This document shows positions 44,001 through 53,877 of a stretch of 64,000 nucleotides of DNA, piece by piece. How positions within the stretch are numbered: the stretch's first letter is position 1; every line of letters starts with the position of its first letter. The stretch is taken from positions 1-64,000 of the forward strand of contig JAILDV010000050.1 of assembly GCA_024688885.1 (NCBI GenBank), given 5' to 3'. A program made the translations under genes and the position numbers. Source of the DNA: Bacteroidaceae bacterium (GTDB lineage Bacteria > Bacteroidota > Bacteroidia > Bacteroidales > Bacteroidaceae). Under the pieces are notes generated by a model. That model did no database searches and was not told the origin of the DNA. It saw only the letters and a program-made list of their open reading frames with translations.

Positions 44001-47000
44001 ATGCAATCCGGAGAACTCCACAGGCTTGTCGCTGTAGAACGGCTGATTGTTGATGATGACCATCAGATAGTTCTCGGCATTCAAACCTGCTTGCAAATGA
44101 TTTCTCACCGTGCCATGTCTGAAAATGCCCATCGGCTGGGTGTGTTCATCAGGATTAATCATCACATCCAATGTGAAACTCTTCGCCGAGAAATTGCGGC
44201 CGGAGTTGGTTTCCGCCCCGTAACCACCATTGAAGCGCAGACAAGTGCCTTGGGTGATGTTGGCGGAGTTGGTCATGCCCAGCACCTCGAAATTGTTCAC
44301 TTCAGAAAGATAATTGCCGGCTATCGGCTCTGAGAAGGCAATCGTAATATCGTCACCAATGCCCAGAACTCCGTTCACCGGTTTCGGTGTGCCGAAGAGT
44401 TGAGGACGACGGGTGTCCTTCACACCTGTGAGAATAGGCGATGCTGCCGTAAGGAAACCATTTCCGTTCCGGCAATATACCACGGCACGCAGGTCGTAGT
44501 TCTGCTCCACGGGGTCTTTCTCGCCAAAGAAACTTGCCATGATGTAACCGTCGTTCTCAATGAGTTTACATGCACCACTGGCGAGCGCCATCAGCGAGTC
44601 ACTCTTGTAGTAAGAGCAGATGTTCACCCAGTCCTTATCTCCCTGAGTGGAGAGTTTGTACTGCAACTCGATATGGTCGAAGTTGCGCTGGTTCACGTTG
44701 AAGCCGTCAATACGCACAGGCATGTAGAAACCCCGTTCCCGCTGGTTGTAAGGCGACTCGGTATTCATCACCCACTTGTCGCCGGGGGTCGAGATGGCGA
44801 TGCTGCCTGCCGAAGGCACAAAGTGAGCAGAGAGTTTCAATGTCTCGATGCGCTTGGGGTCATTGGGCTCCATGAGGTTAATGCCCAAATCTTCATAGTC
44901 GAAACTGCTTCCTGCATATACTTCTATTTCCTTCGTAATCACTTCGCCTGGCTTCATCAGCACGGTGTAACCTGTGCCATTGAGCGGATTGCCACCGAAC
45001 AGCACCTTTGCGCCATGCTGATTCATGTTGTCTGGAACAGAAAGATTGAAAATCTGCGTGGCTTCGTCTGGAAGCGGACTCTCGTTCATCATGTGAATGG
45101 TATAGCGGGCAGGCTCACCGTATGGCACGTTCGACACGATGCTTTGGTCAGCCCAGATGCGCAACTGGTCAATCTTGATGGTTTTCTGGTCATAGACAGT
45201 GCCGGGACTGTAGTACTTCGTCTTGCGCTCGTCTTCCCATGGCTGGCAGGTCGCGCCACCATTGGTCTTGAAGATGAAATTACCATAGATTTGTTCATCA
45301 CTGCCTGCATAGGTTGTCCAGTTCATGCCGGCTCCCAGCCCTGTGAATCCGCCACGCACGTGGTCAAGCGTGTTGTTGATGTACTGCAGGAACACATCGG
45401 CATCGCCCTTCTTCACGGCATCGTCAATTGCGTTCTTATCCACTTTGGTGCGATAGACGCTGATGTTGTAGTTCGAACGAGCCGCCGCACTCAGCGTGAA
45501 GCCTGTCTTCTTCGACCACGATTCCGACTTTCCGTTCTTGTCGTTGAAGTCAGCGTTAAACACAGGCTTGATCTTGAACTTCACCTTGGAACCAAATCCT
45601 GGATTGACATAGATTTCGCCAGAGGGATGCCCTTTGCTGTCTTCTCCACTGAAAGTATCGAAGGTGGTCTTCACCAAGTTGTTGACGCCATCCATCGCGC
45701 CGCCCTTGGCGAACGAGAGAGGCGAGATACGGAAGTAGCAGGTATAGTCATCGCTGGTGGTAAACGTCTCGCTATATTGTACATTGGCTGCACCGTCAAA
45801 GTCGATGTTCTTCACCAGGTCTGCCGTATAAGGAGCCAACACCTTCTCATACTCGTTTTGTGCCAGGAACGATGCCCAGGTCACTATCTGGTTATTATAA
45901 TCTGCCACATCATCTGTCAGATTCGGGTTCTTCGCAGGTCTGACAATCGTGTACCTGTCCTTATTGTCAAGTGTCAAGTCTGCATGATAGCCGAAGGTCG
46001 GGTCGTTGGCATCAACGGTACTGATATAGACGTTGCGCCCGTCACGGTCCGCCATCGCCTGTGCCTCGGCTGTAGAAGTGCCTTTCGGCAACAGTCGCTC
46101 GTTGCGGAGATTGATATAATAAGGTATCAGTTCCGTCTCGATGTAGTCAGCGGTGTGCATGAACTCAGAGTTGAACTTCGTGCTGTAGGTCATCACCTCA
46201 TCGCTGATCAGATAGACCTTCTTGCCGTCATTATCCACGCCTTCTGCCAGCACGGTCACCGTACCGTTCTTCACGTTGAAGGTGTTCTCCCCCACTGTCG
46301 TTGCACCCTTCGTGCGATTCACCAGTTTCTTATACTGGCTCTCTGGCACCATACGCACGGCGATACCGTCGCCAAAGATGAAGTTGTCGGTGAAGCCGAT
46401 GAAGATGTCAGCCTTGTCGCCAATCCACTTGCCGCTTGTCGAGGTCTGGATACGTTCGGTGGTGTTCATCTCATAACTGTACACCCATGTGCCGCCAGCC
46501 TGTATGTTGAAACTGAACGTCCAGTCGCTGGTGGTGCTGGTAGAGTTGATGGTTCCGTTGGCAGGACCGGAGCCTGCGCCAGCCCAGGTGCCGATGTAGT
46601 AGTCGCTGCCTGTGCCTGTGGTCTTCTCTATCGATATGCCCAACTTGCCGTCCAGCACTGCCGTGTAGGAATACTTCAGTTTCGAGCCTTTCTCTATGTA
46701 GGCAGAACTGCCGGCACCTGGCGGGTCGCGGAGGATGTCAATCAGGTGGGTGGCACCCTTGGCGATGGTTTGCTTTCCCTGATTCTCGATGGCACCCATC
46801 ACGTAGCATTGCAAGGTCTTTCCATCGAACGGCTTGATGTCGTAGTACACACCGTCGTAGAGCAGGTTGATGTCGAGGGTGCGCAGTGAATTCTTGTCGT
46901 TTCCGAGGAACGTGGTGTTCTTTGGTATGAACTGATACTTTCCTCGTCCGACAGAATCGAGTTTCACGCTGTCAGTCACATTGTTGCCCACCAGGTCGTT

Positions 47001-50000
47001 GTGGAAATAGACCGTACCTTCATGCAGCGGCACGATGTCAGCCACCGTGTCGAGACGGTTTTCAAACGGATACTCCTCTTGTGCCTGAAGGTTGAACAGA
47101 TAGGAGGCATTGCTCATGAAGACAGGATGTCCGAGCACGTAGCGTGCAGCAGTGTCTCCCGTCCCCGGTGTCCAGATCTTCACCGTGTCGGCGTGGTTGT
47201 CAATGTCCTGCGCCATATAGAATGACTCACCATAGAACGGCTCACCGCTGTAGTTGAACTGGTTCACCGCCAGTCGCACGGGTGAATGATAGACGCACTT
47301 GTACTCGACGATGCTGTCCATGCCCACATGGGTCAGGTCGAGCGTCTCGCCCACTTTGCCCTGCTGGAACAAAGTAGAATAGCCCGTGCATGACTGCTCC
47401 GTAATCTTATACTTCGCAGGGAAGAGTTTGATTTCAAACTCACCCGTCTGGTCATCGGGATGGACGGTGATGCTGTGGCGGGTCATCTCCCAACGGGTCA
47501 TCTCCTTTGGCTGCTTGGTCTTCTGGTCAATGGCACCATGCTGCAGCGAGTCCTTGCGCTCGGTGATGGAGAGGTTCTGCGGGTCGCGCACAATCCATGA
47601 GGTGTTGTCGCCTTCCAACTGCATCACCATCTTCAGGTTATGACCCAGGTTGTTGGTCGAGAGGGACTGTCCCAGAGGCTTCGAACCTTGAATCTCGCCG
47701 CCCACCATACGTCCGCGCACCGTCACACGGGTCTGGTCCCAGAGATACACATCGGCAATGTTGCGCTGCCAATTGTGCTCCGTGGAGTCATTCTTGTTGT
47801 CTTTATCGATGTAGTAGCCGTCATATTCAAAAACGTGTCCCTCCTTCTCCACCTGTATCTTGTGCGGTCCTGCCGGAACGTTGAGGGTGAATGCGCCTTG
47901 AGTGTCGGTCTCCACACGCTTCTGGAGGTGGTTGTAAAGAGGATTCCCATCTATTTTGAACTGTGCGCCAGGCACTGGAATGCTGGAGCCTTCGTAGAGC
48001 ACCTTGCCGGTGAATACGTAATACTCACGCAGCGCCAACACCATGTTGGTGAACTCGTTCTTGTCCTCCGTAAAGTTGATGACGGCATCCGTATAGTCTG
48101 GACCATCACCTGTCACTAACACCTGAACAGTGTATCCACCATGGTTAGGCACATAGTAGAGCGAATCAATGAGATAGTAGCCTGTCTCGTCGGTGGTCAC
48201 GGTGCGTTCCACTCCCACGCCGCTGAGTTCTGGCAAAGGAGTCGCCTTGACTTCCACGCCTCCGATGCCGATGCCGTTGGGCATGCGGACGAAACCGCTC
48301 ACACGACCGAAGTTGTCGCACTTACCCTTGCAAGTGATAGAGTCGAGATGCACGCCCTCGCACTGCACCACTGACCTTACCTTATATTCATACTCATGAT
48401 GCGCCTTGGCAGTCATGTCGGTGAAACTTCTCTCCTGCACCTCTCCATTCAGCAATACAAAGCCCTTCGTGTCAGACAGGTCGCGACGATACACCTCGTA
48501 GTAATCGGCAGCACCTCCGTTGGTGTACCACTTCAGCAGCACGGCGTCGTGTATCGTTATTGACTGGATTGAATCCAACTTCACGTTGTTGTCGAAGTAG
48601 AAGGGTGATGTGGAATACTCTTCGTGTGTCCAGGGAGAGAGTTTGTTTTTGTACACTGTCCATGGGTCGCCGAGATCCGCACATAACTGTGAGAGGGTGT
48701 ACGATGAAGCATCGGTGCCCTGCAACTTGCCTATTGGTTTGGTGTAGTAACTGTTCGTGATAGTCACAGCATCATATCCGAGGTAACTGAGAATCATCGT
48801 TGCACAATCGGTTTGGCGAGAAGGCAATGATGAGGGACTGAAAACGCTGTTTTCTATCAGAACATTAGTATTCCTGCTCAGAATTCCTGCCATTCCACCA
48901 ATATTAACGAGGCTGCCCGCAAAACTCATAGACCCGTCAAACACGCAGTTCCTGATCACAATATCACCTCTTTCAGCATTTTCTATGATACCGCCAATGT
49001 GGGGACTATTCGTGTTCAGACTGGTAACGGTGGTCATAAGATTTGCCGACACGCGGCAATTCTCTATCGTTGAGGATATCGCTCTCTCTGCAATACCACC
49101 CACATAGTAATTATCACTGATATTGCCTGCCACATGCAAATTCTTGATAGTTGCATTTTCCAGCCAGTGGAAAGGGGCTGAATGCCGCTTGTAATTGACG
49201 GTCAGCGTGTGTCCGCGACCATCGAACGACCCACGGAACTTGGTATAATTGACATCGGTAATGTCACCGATGACGGCCTGACTGTCACCCAAATCAATGT
49301 CGTCTGTCATGACCACATTGTAGGATTTCATGTCTTCATCCTCGTATTGAGCCACTGCAGCCACAAAATTCTCCCAGTCCTGCCGCGAAGCGAGAACAAT
49401 CGTGTCTCCTGATACCGATGGTACAGGTATCACCGGTATGCTATAGACGGACGACGCAACGTCCTCAGTCTTGTTGCCGATGCTGAGCAGCGAACTGCCT
49501 CGGTTCACTTCGATGCGGAAGCCATAATCCACACAGGGTGTCAGGAGTTCCATCTCCAGCCGACCAGCCTTCCGCTCATCTTCGGTGATTTCACGCTCAT
49601 CCGTGTAGCGAAGTTCTCCTTTCACATACTTGTCAGTGTACAACTTCATCTGGGCATTGTGATCCCACACGTAAGTTCTATAATAGTCTCCTTCAGAACT
49701 GGTGTCCATCACTGGCACGCACTGAGCGTCCTGTACCATCCAGCCAGTTCCCAACTTACCGGCCAGTTCTGCCGCTGAGAGGTCTTTGACATTGGCATAG
49801 CCGTTGCCCATCTCCCCCCAGTTCTGGAACGAATAGTTATTCTTGCTGCCGCTGTCACCACCGTTTCCGTAGGCAATCGCACTTGAAGAGTAACGGTAGG
49901 AGAAGCCAGCATGCGCTATGTTGTTATAGGTTCCACACTCCAGGTTGTTTTCCAGGTAACTTTTTGCCGTATGTTCCCAACCAACGAAAACGCCTCCATA

Positions 50001-52580
50001 AGAGTCCGTTCTGCTTGTGGCAGTAAGGGTGCCGTCGAAAAGGCAGTTTTGTATTCTGTAATATATGTCATAGCCATGACCGACGAAACCGCCACCGTGA
50101 GGTGCATTGACGGACGAACCGCTAAATGTGATGTTGGCTGACACTCGGCAATTCATGATGGTAGTGCTTCCGCTACCCACACCTTTACCAATGAGTCCAG
50201 AACTATGCATGCCGCCCTTTACGCTACCTGCCACATGCAGGTTCTTGAAGGTGGCAGCACCTACATAGGCGAACGGAGCCGTATATTGAATGCTGGTGCT
50301 ATACTTCACCGTCAACGTATGTCCACATCCATTGAACACACCCCTGTACGGATTAGCCTCAGTACCCACCATCATCTCGCTTTTGCTGATATCAATATCG
50401 GCTTCGAGTACGGCGTTCATTTCTGTATTCCCTTTCTTAACAAGTGTCGCAAAAGTCTCCCAATCCGAAGAATCCTTAATACGGAAAATCTCCACTACCA
50501 GCGGCACACACATGCCTTCAAGCACGGTCCAGTTGTCCCCCAACTTGGTCTGCTGGTCCTGAGCCGTTCGCGAAATCTGGGTGCCCTGTGCAGCACCGCA
50601 GGTCTGCGTGTAGTAACAGTCGCTAAGTTGGCAAAGAGCAGTATTGCTTGTATTACGGTAGAACGTGCTCGAACCACTTGCGCTGAAAGTTACACTTTGT
50701 GGATTGAAAAGTACACGCTTCATGGTGAGGCGGCTTCCACTGGGTCGCCATCCTATGATACCGCCACAACTGTTCGTCTGACTGCCCGTGAACTTGCCAG
50801 CAAACAGGCAGTCGGTGATGGATAGAACCGCGTCCTCGGCTATATGACCGACCAAACCGCCATGCGTACCGTCGCCATTGACCGTTGAAATGACCTCAAC
50901 CGATGAACGACACTTTTCAAAAGTAACAATGCCTGATAAACTTCCGGCAATGCCACCTGCATACTTCTTGGAGGTCTGGATGGTTCCTCTCGTATGCAGA
51001 TTCTTGATGACAGACCCGCTGCCTACATATCGGAACGGACCGGCATCATCTTCCTCCGTCTTGTAATTGACGGTCAGCGTATGACCACGTCCATCAAACA
51101 CACCACAATAAGGCATTTCTGCCTCACCCAACATAAACTCACTGGCACTAACGTCGATGTCGTTCAGCATCACGGCATTGACGGTGTTGAAGCCCTTGCT
51201 CACCAGGATGCACAACTCATTCCAGTCGTTGAGATTACGCAGACAGAAGGTGGGGCTATCTATGTCGGTGATATTCTGATTGGTCTCCCAACTCAGCACC
51301 ACCTTATGCTGGTCGTTCCTGCCCCAATCCTCAGTTTTGACGGCTGTAGCCGACAGCACATCGGGCAGTGCCAACTTCTGCAACAGCACACCTTTGCCTG
51401 CCCCACTCAACGTGCCATACCCCCAACTGTTCGCCACCGATGCACGCTGCACACGGTAATAGACCGTCTTGCTCTCATATACTCTCGTCAGCGTCTCATC
51501 AAGGAAACTGAAACACTGCTCACCCTGCGTGAAATTGACCTGCCCGATGGTGGTCCATCCCTCATCGTCATCCTTCATCGAGCCTGTCGTGTTGCGCTGA
51601 ATGAGCCAGTAGTCCGACTGCTGAATATCCGTCCGGGTGGGATTATCCACCTCCCAGGTCAGTTCCACGTTGCCGTTGGTAAGCAACTTGGTCTTCACGT
51701 TTTTGGCCTGATGGAAATAAGGCACATCGAAGGTTGTCGATTGCTGCCCCGTCACCTTATGATTCTCGCTGTCCATATAATCAACCTCCACTTTCAGGTC
51801 GTTGATCAACTTGTCCGACGGCACAAAGATGGTTCCGAAACTCTCATTCGGCAACGTCGTTCTCGTTTCCACACCATTTGCCTTGTAAGTGGCAACGGCT
51901 CTTGTCACCTGACTGGCAGCAATCTGCCATATCACACTGATCTCCTTCGTGTGACCCGATTCAATCGTGAGCATCGAATTGACGATGCTGGGTTCAATCT
52001 TTGCAGGAGGAGCCGTCAGAGCGGGAATCTTCTTCGTAAATGACTTGTTCCACTCCTTCCAGGCGTTCTGGTCACCATGCACCTGAACGGTAAATTCCAG
52101 ATCCATGCCGCGCCACTCGTAGGGAGCCTCCCATTCCAGCACAGCGGTGAAGTTGTCGCCACTGCTATAAATCTTGACCGTCTGCTGACTGCTGCCCAGT
52201 CGCACCCAACTGCCGCTGGTGTCCTTAATCTTCAGTACGCCACCAGCACTCGTATCAAACTTGGCATCGTTGTTCTTCGCACTGTTCGAGATGTCTCCCT
52301 CCGACTTGTAGTGCAGCAGCGTCTGCTCCGTCTTGCCGGCAGCCTTTACTTTCACATAGCCGTCGATGACCCACATGTCGCGCCCGTCCTTGTCGTAGAT
52401 AGGCAACTCAATGCTCACACTCGTCCCGATGTTACGGAACGCATACTTATCACTGTCCCACATGAAGTCGTAGGCACTGACACGCTCAGCCGAGAGCAAC
52501 ATCAACAGCAACAGCATAGCTGACAAGAGGAAAGAACTCGCCTTCCCGCTTCCTTTGACGATTGATAATAATTTATTCAT
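41016..52580 (-). CDS. 3854-residue secreted multidomain protein (GLUG, LamG, T9SS-like tail)
   Basis: A signal peptide (1-~36) is followed by an Ig/FN3-like region (to ~440). Three GLUG-containing blocks start near 442, 701 and 1059, each opened by a DWxxF…VxxDIDxS module. Two carboxypeptidase-regulatory-like domains lie at ~1427 and ~1522 and a long β-rich core at ~1700-2700. Two LamG/concanavalin-like domains (~2778-2985, ~2992-3169) precede an Ig-like module, two repeats of the KKGWNWVSF / QPGWNRIAY type (~3524, ~3619) and a terminal tail (WYDLQGRKLDRRPQMPGVYIFNRKK). The tail fits type IX export. It covers 18% of the window with no frame break. Likely an adhesin or matrix protein; the ligand is unknown. 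Confidence 0.85.
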   Translation of the reverse strand: MNKLLSIVKGSGKASSFLLSAMLLLLMLLSAERVSAYDFMWDSDKYAFRNIGTSVSIELPIYDKDGRDMWVIDGYVKVKAAGKTEQTLLHYKSEGDISNSAKNNDAKFDTSAGGVLKIKDTSGSWVRLGSSQQTVKIYSSGDNFTAVLEWEAPYEWRGMDLEFTVQVHGDQNAWKEWNKSFTKKIPALTAPPAKIEPSIVNSMLTIESGHTKEISVIWQIAASQVTRAVATYKANGVETRTTLPNESFGTIFVPSDKLINDLKVEVDYMDSENHKVTGQQSTTFDVPYFHQAKNVKTKLLTNGNVELTWEVDNPTRTDIQQSDYWLIQRNTTGSMKDDDEGWTTIGQVNFTQGEQCFSFLDETLTRVYESKTVYYRVQRASVANSWGYGTLSGAGKGVLLQKLALPDVLSATAVKTEDWGRNDQHKVVLSWETNQNITDIDSPTFCLRNLNDWNELCILVSKGFNTVNAVMLNDIDVSASEFMLGEAEMPYCGVFDGRGHTLTVNYKTEEDDAGPFRYVGSGSVIKNLHTRGTIQTSKKYAGGIAGSLSGIVTFEKCRSSVEVISTVNGDGTHGGLVGHIAEDAVLSITDCLFAGKFTGSQTNSCGGIIGWRPSGSRLTMKRVLFNPQSVTFSASGSSTFYRNTSNTALCQLSDCYYTQTCGAAQGTQISRTAQDQQTKLGDNWTVLEGMCVPLVVEIFRIKDSSDWETFATLVKKGNTEMNAVLEADIDISKSEMMVGTEANPYRGVFNGCGHTLTVKYSTSIQYTAPFAYVGAATFKNLHVAGSVKGGMHSSGLIGKGVGSGSTTIMNCRVSANITFSGSSVNAPHGGGFVGHGYDIYYRIQNCLFDGTLTATSRTDSYGGVFVGWEHTAKSYLENNLECGTYNNIAHAGFSYRYSSSAIAYGNGGDSGSKNNYSFQNWGEMGNGYANVKDLSAAELAGKLGTGWMVQDAQCVPVMDTSSEGDYYRTYVWDHNAQMKLYTDKYVKGELRYTDEREITEDERKAGRLEMELLTPCVDYGFRIEVNRGSSLLSIGNKTEDVASSVYSIPVIPVPSVSGDTIVLASRQDWENFVAAVAQYEDEDMKSYNVVMTDDIDLGDSQAVIGDITDVNYTKFRGSFDGRGHTLTVNYKRHSAPFHWLENATIKNLHVAGNISDNYYVGGIAERAISSTIENCRVSANLMTTVTSLNTNSPHIGGIIENAERGDIVIRNCVFDGSMSFAGSLVNIGGMAGILSRNTNVLIENSVFSPSSLPSRQTDCATMILSYLGYDAVTITNSYYTKPIGKLQGTDASSYTLSQLCADLGDPWTVYKNKLSPWTHEEYSTSPFYFDNNVKLDSIQSITIHDAVLLKWYTNGGAADYYEVYRRDLSDTKGFVLLNGEVQERSFTDMTAKAHHEYEYKVRSVVQCEGVHLDSITCKGKCDNFGRVSGFVRMPNGIGIGGVEVKATPLPELSGVGVERTVTTDETGYYLIDSLYYVPNHGGYTVQVLVTGDGPDYTDAVINFTEDKNEFTNMVLALREYYVFTGKVLYEGSSIPVPGAQFKIDGNPLYNHLQKRVETDTQGAFTLNVPAGPHKIQVEKEGHVFEYDGYYIDKDNKNDSTEHNWQRNIADVYLWDQTRVTVRGRMVGGEIQGSKPLGQSLSTNNLGHNLKMVMQLEGDNTSWIVRDPQNLSITERKDSLQHGAIDQKTKQPKEMTRWEMTRHSITVHPDDQTGEFEIKLFPAKYKITEQSCTGYSTLFQQGKVGETLDLTHVGMDSIVEYKCVYHSPVRLAVNQFNYSGEPFYGESFYMAQDIDNHADTVKIWTPGTGDTAARYVLGHPVFMSNASYLFNLQAQEEYPFENRLDTVADIVPLHEGTVYFHNDLVGNNVTDSVKLDSVGRGKYQFIPKNTTFLGNDKNSLRTLDINLLYDGVYYDIKPFDGKTLQCYVMGAIENQGKQTIAKGATHLIDILRDPPGAGSSAYIEKGSKLKYSYTAVLDGKLGISIEKTTGTGSDYYIGTWAGAGSGPANGTINSTSTTSDWTFSFNIQAGGTWVYSYEMNTTERIQTSTSGKWIGDKADIFIGFTDNFIFGDGIAVRMVPESQYKKLVNRTKGATTVGENTFNVKNGTVTVLAEGVDNDGKKVYLISDEVMTYSTKFNSEFMHTADYIETELIPYYINLRNERLLPKGTSTAEAQAMADRDGRNVYISTVDANDPTFGYHADLTLDNKDRYTIVRPAKNPNLTDDVADYNNQIVTWASFLAQNEYEKVLAPYTADLVKNIDFDGAANVQYSETFTTSDDYTCYFRISPLSFAKGGAMDGVNNLVKTTFDTFSGEDSKGHPSGEIYVNPGFGSKVKFKIKPVFNADFNDKNGKSESWSKKTGFTLSAAARSNYNISVYRTKVDKNAIDDAVKKGDADVFLQYINNTLDHVRGGFTGLGAGMNWTTYAGSDEQIYGNFIFKTNGGATCQPWEDERKTKYYSPGTVYDQKTIKIDQLRIWADQSIVSNVPYGEPARYTIHMMNESPLPDEATQIFNLSVPDNMNQHGAKVLFGGNPLNGTGYTVLMKPGEVITKEIEVYAGSSFDYEDLGINLMEPNDPKRIETLKLSAHFVPSAGSIAISTPGDKWVMNTESPYNQRERGFYMPVRIDGFNVNQRNFDHIELQYKLSTQGDKDWVNICSYYKSDSLMALASGACKLIENDGYIMASFFGEKDPVEQNYDLRAVVYCRNGNGFLTAASPILTGVKDTRRPQLFGTPKPVNGVLGIGDDITIAFSEPIAGNYLSEVNNFEVLGMTNSANITQGTCLRFNGGYGAETNSGRNFSAKSFTLDVMINPDEHTQPMGIFRHGTVRNHLQAGLNAENYLMVIINNQPFYSDKPVEFSGLHQVSYVFTADMEKQQTNIAFYDGNTKIGEAVYEGIYEGMGTLSLGNRLVLDNDTDFESEDYHGTMLEMRIWNKALSENEIKQYGKKRLTGYESGLLDNFALNEGKGTICYNKAVGGTDLTLYSATWNVPAGLSVKLDGEKGVVLNDSAFVRTDTQDYTLMFWFRTSSPNGTLLANGLAQDEPQWKNHFNIGMKDDKLYYRNGKFEVTSNKTYNDGAWHHLAVTFNRSRNVGNLYVDHDLLQTFPVDTLGGIMGGTLSAGITYEDAYTTSGALEGNIDEVALYEMTLPVSVIKDYASTTPSGREMGTLVYLPFSRSEMQKSHEQRMVASGQSIKQSRDNQGNYSTRMDVIIPDDMMERVSDRENYAPIDNTGQRENLNYSYVVDGQNMLINIDEPAVNMEKTNVYITVRDVADLNGNLMENPVMMDLYVYRNPLRWSEKRLNVETYYGYGATVDVTIQNQSGKSHSYYIENQPLWITPSKTSGTIGATDQETISLSVSPFANIGDFDEVINLVSEDGMSEALPVHIKVRGEKPDWAVSEALKKKNIAMNVVARVKIDGIVADDPDDIIGVFGNSHEPLGVARLSVDNTANANEPLAFITIYNNSTAQQPLRFEYFDSSTGHISVLKREDGEPLVFLADTLLGTTKDPIMLVNSGEEVQMMHLKKGWNWVSFYMKPEKNTISNLLNRSTKWDVGDALEVLGTTGFYEISYKGIPDADNPTRINYFWDNGNDSIEIDATKMYRFYSCCNKTAYLSGRSQQDYILVQPGWNRIAYLSHLNLPIATAMADYTADASVGDIIKSQNEFSMLVEDTQGNRMWKGTLTHLTAGQGYMLKHVGTNNLSFYYPSYEGSSRYGNLKKNCAAKYDNCTGSSMNIVACTAGIDLQEGDCLVAFNGAELCGMAEKSDDDLFYLSIGDYGNNALNFAVQRGEELIALSGDLMTYKTDAVMGTVDNPTVIHFAEVSHQEAGAWYDLQGRKLDRRPQMPGVYIFNRKKILIK

Positions 52581-52612
52581 AATGATAAAGGTTTGTGTAT
52601 GTTATTCTGCGA

Positions 52613-52620
52613 CAAAGATA
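52613..52620 (-). promoter_or_regulatory. -7 box (TATCTTTG) for the giant-protein operon
   Basis: On the minus strand TATCTTTG lies 32 nt before the ATG at 52580. No -33 TTTG at normal spacing; the upstream sequence is A/T-rich. Confidence 0.6.
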
Positions 52621-52680
52621 TAGGTTCTTTTTTTATATTCCTTACTTTTTTGCAAAAAAAATGGCTCAATTTGTAAAAAA

Positions 52681-52717
52681 ACAATAAAATAGAGGCTCCG
52701 ATTGATACGAAGCCCCT
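52681..52717 (-). terminator. Terminator of the 52762-55226 operon
   Basis: On the minus strand GGGGCTTCG and CGGAGCCTC pair over 9 bp (two G·U) with a 7-base loop, then TATTTTATTGTTTTTTT. The pairing is complete only on this strand, so it serves the operon ending at 52762. Confidence 0.75.
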
Positions 52718-52761
52718 ACTTTTTTAATCTTTATTACTCAATTTCCGAAAGTTGAGTAATA

Positions 52762-53862
52762 TTATTCCCTTGCCTCCAACTCGTGCATCAGAGGGATGAT
52801 GTCCTTCACTTCACCAAAAGACTTCATGATGCGTTCACCCTCAGCTTCAGACACCTTCTGACCATCCTTGTAGTAGGTGCTGACCATTTCGTCTTTCTGG
52901 TAGTTATAGTCCTGCTGGTCGGCAAAGCGATACACGGGCTTGCTCTCGCCAAGTTTGGTGTAATCTGCACGGAAACACCCAGTTCCGCAACTGCCTGCTG
53001 AACCAATCACGCAATTCTCGTGGAAGATGAAGTGGGTTTTGTAATAAGTGGATGCCAGCATCTCAATTTTACCTTGCCGAATGGTGTAGATGGCCTGGTT
53101 GTCATTGTTGGCTGAAGAAACCCACAATTCCGGATTGTCATCCTCATCGAAGTCATAAAGGGCATACCTGTCAAACTTCACCTTCTCAGGCAACTGATAG
53201 GTAGTGTCGTACAGGCGGCACATCTGGTCATAGCTCTCAATGGTGGTGTTTGTCCACTCAGGTTGCATGCCGTTCCATTTGTACGTCTGTTTGATGGAGA
53301 TGCCCCAAGGCATGACGTACTCGTCCACCACCACATCCTTCCCCTTCTGTGGCAGATGGATGTGAACCATATCGACAGTGCGGTCTGCAAAAGAAGGAAG
53401 GAACTGCACCAAAGGCACATCAAACTCAGGTGTGAGAGTGCCCTTTGTGGCGTCATAGTCGTAGAAGAGAGCAATAGGATGAGGAGCCAATCCGTGATAA
53501 CGCGTATAGACCACAGCAAAGAGCTTGTGGCCATTTGAGCGTTTCCACACACAAGCCTCGATGTCCTCGCCATCATCACCCAACTCAGCGGCGCTCACAT
53601 AGCCATTAGGAGTGTCCACCACAATGGCATAAGAGTCTTCATGATTTTCGTTCGTGACGGGGCTTGCCAGCAATGCCGTGGCAGGAGCTGTTCGCCATGT
53701 TTTGTTGAAAGCGGTGAGCAATGGAAGGATGTTGCCACTCTTCACACCTGTGATGGTCTTCTTCGCCCATCCAGCACGAATCTCGTCAGTGGTGTAGTTC
53801 TTCTGTGCCAAAGCCATAGCAACCGAACCACAGAAAGCCAACAGTATCAATAACTTTTTCAT
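52762..53862 (-). CDS. Exported protein with an acidic calcium-loop-like motif
   Basis: The 366-residue product has a signal peptide (MKKLLILLAFCGSVAMALAQ). A DFDEDDNPELWVSS segment (~residue 238) is an EF-hand/FG-GAP-like acidic loop. A later HENCVIGSAGSCGTGCFRADY holds three cysteines. It is the last of three co-directional exported-protein genes, 15 bp after the lipoprotein gene. Function unknown. Confidence 0.75.
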   Translation of the reverse strand: MKKLLILLAFCGSVAMALAQKNYTTDEIRAGWAKKTITGVKSGNILPLLTAFNKTWRTAPATALLASPVTNENHEDSYAIVVDTPNGYVSAAELGDDGEDIEACVWKRSNGHKLFAVVYTRYHGLAPHPIALFYDYDATKGTLTPEFDVPLVQFLPSFADRTVDMVHIHLPQKGKDVVVDEYVMPWGISIKQTYKWNGMQPEWTNTTIESYDQMCRLYDTTYQLPEKVKFDRYALYDFDEDDNPELWVSSANNDNQAIYTIRQGKIEMLASTYYKTHFIFHENCVIGSAGSCGTGCFRADYTKLGESKPVYRFADQQDYNYQKDEMVSTYYKDGQKVSEAEGERIMKSFGEVKDIIPLMHELEARE

Positions 53863-53877
53863 ATCTATCTTCTGTTT

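Noticed and set aside
44400-46889. 829-residue plus-strand ORF
   Set aside because: It lies wholly antisense to the 3854-residue gene, has no signal or domain pattern, and reads as a codon-bias shadow; the minus-strand frame has clear domains.
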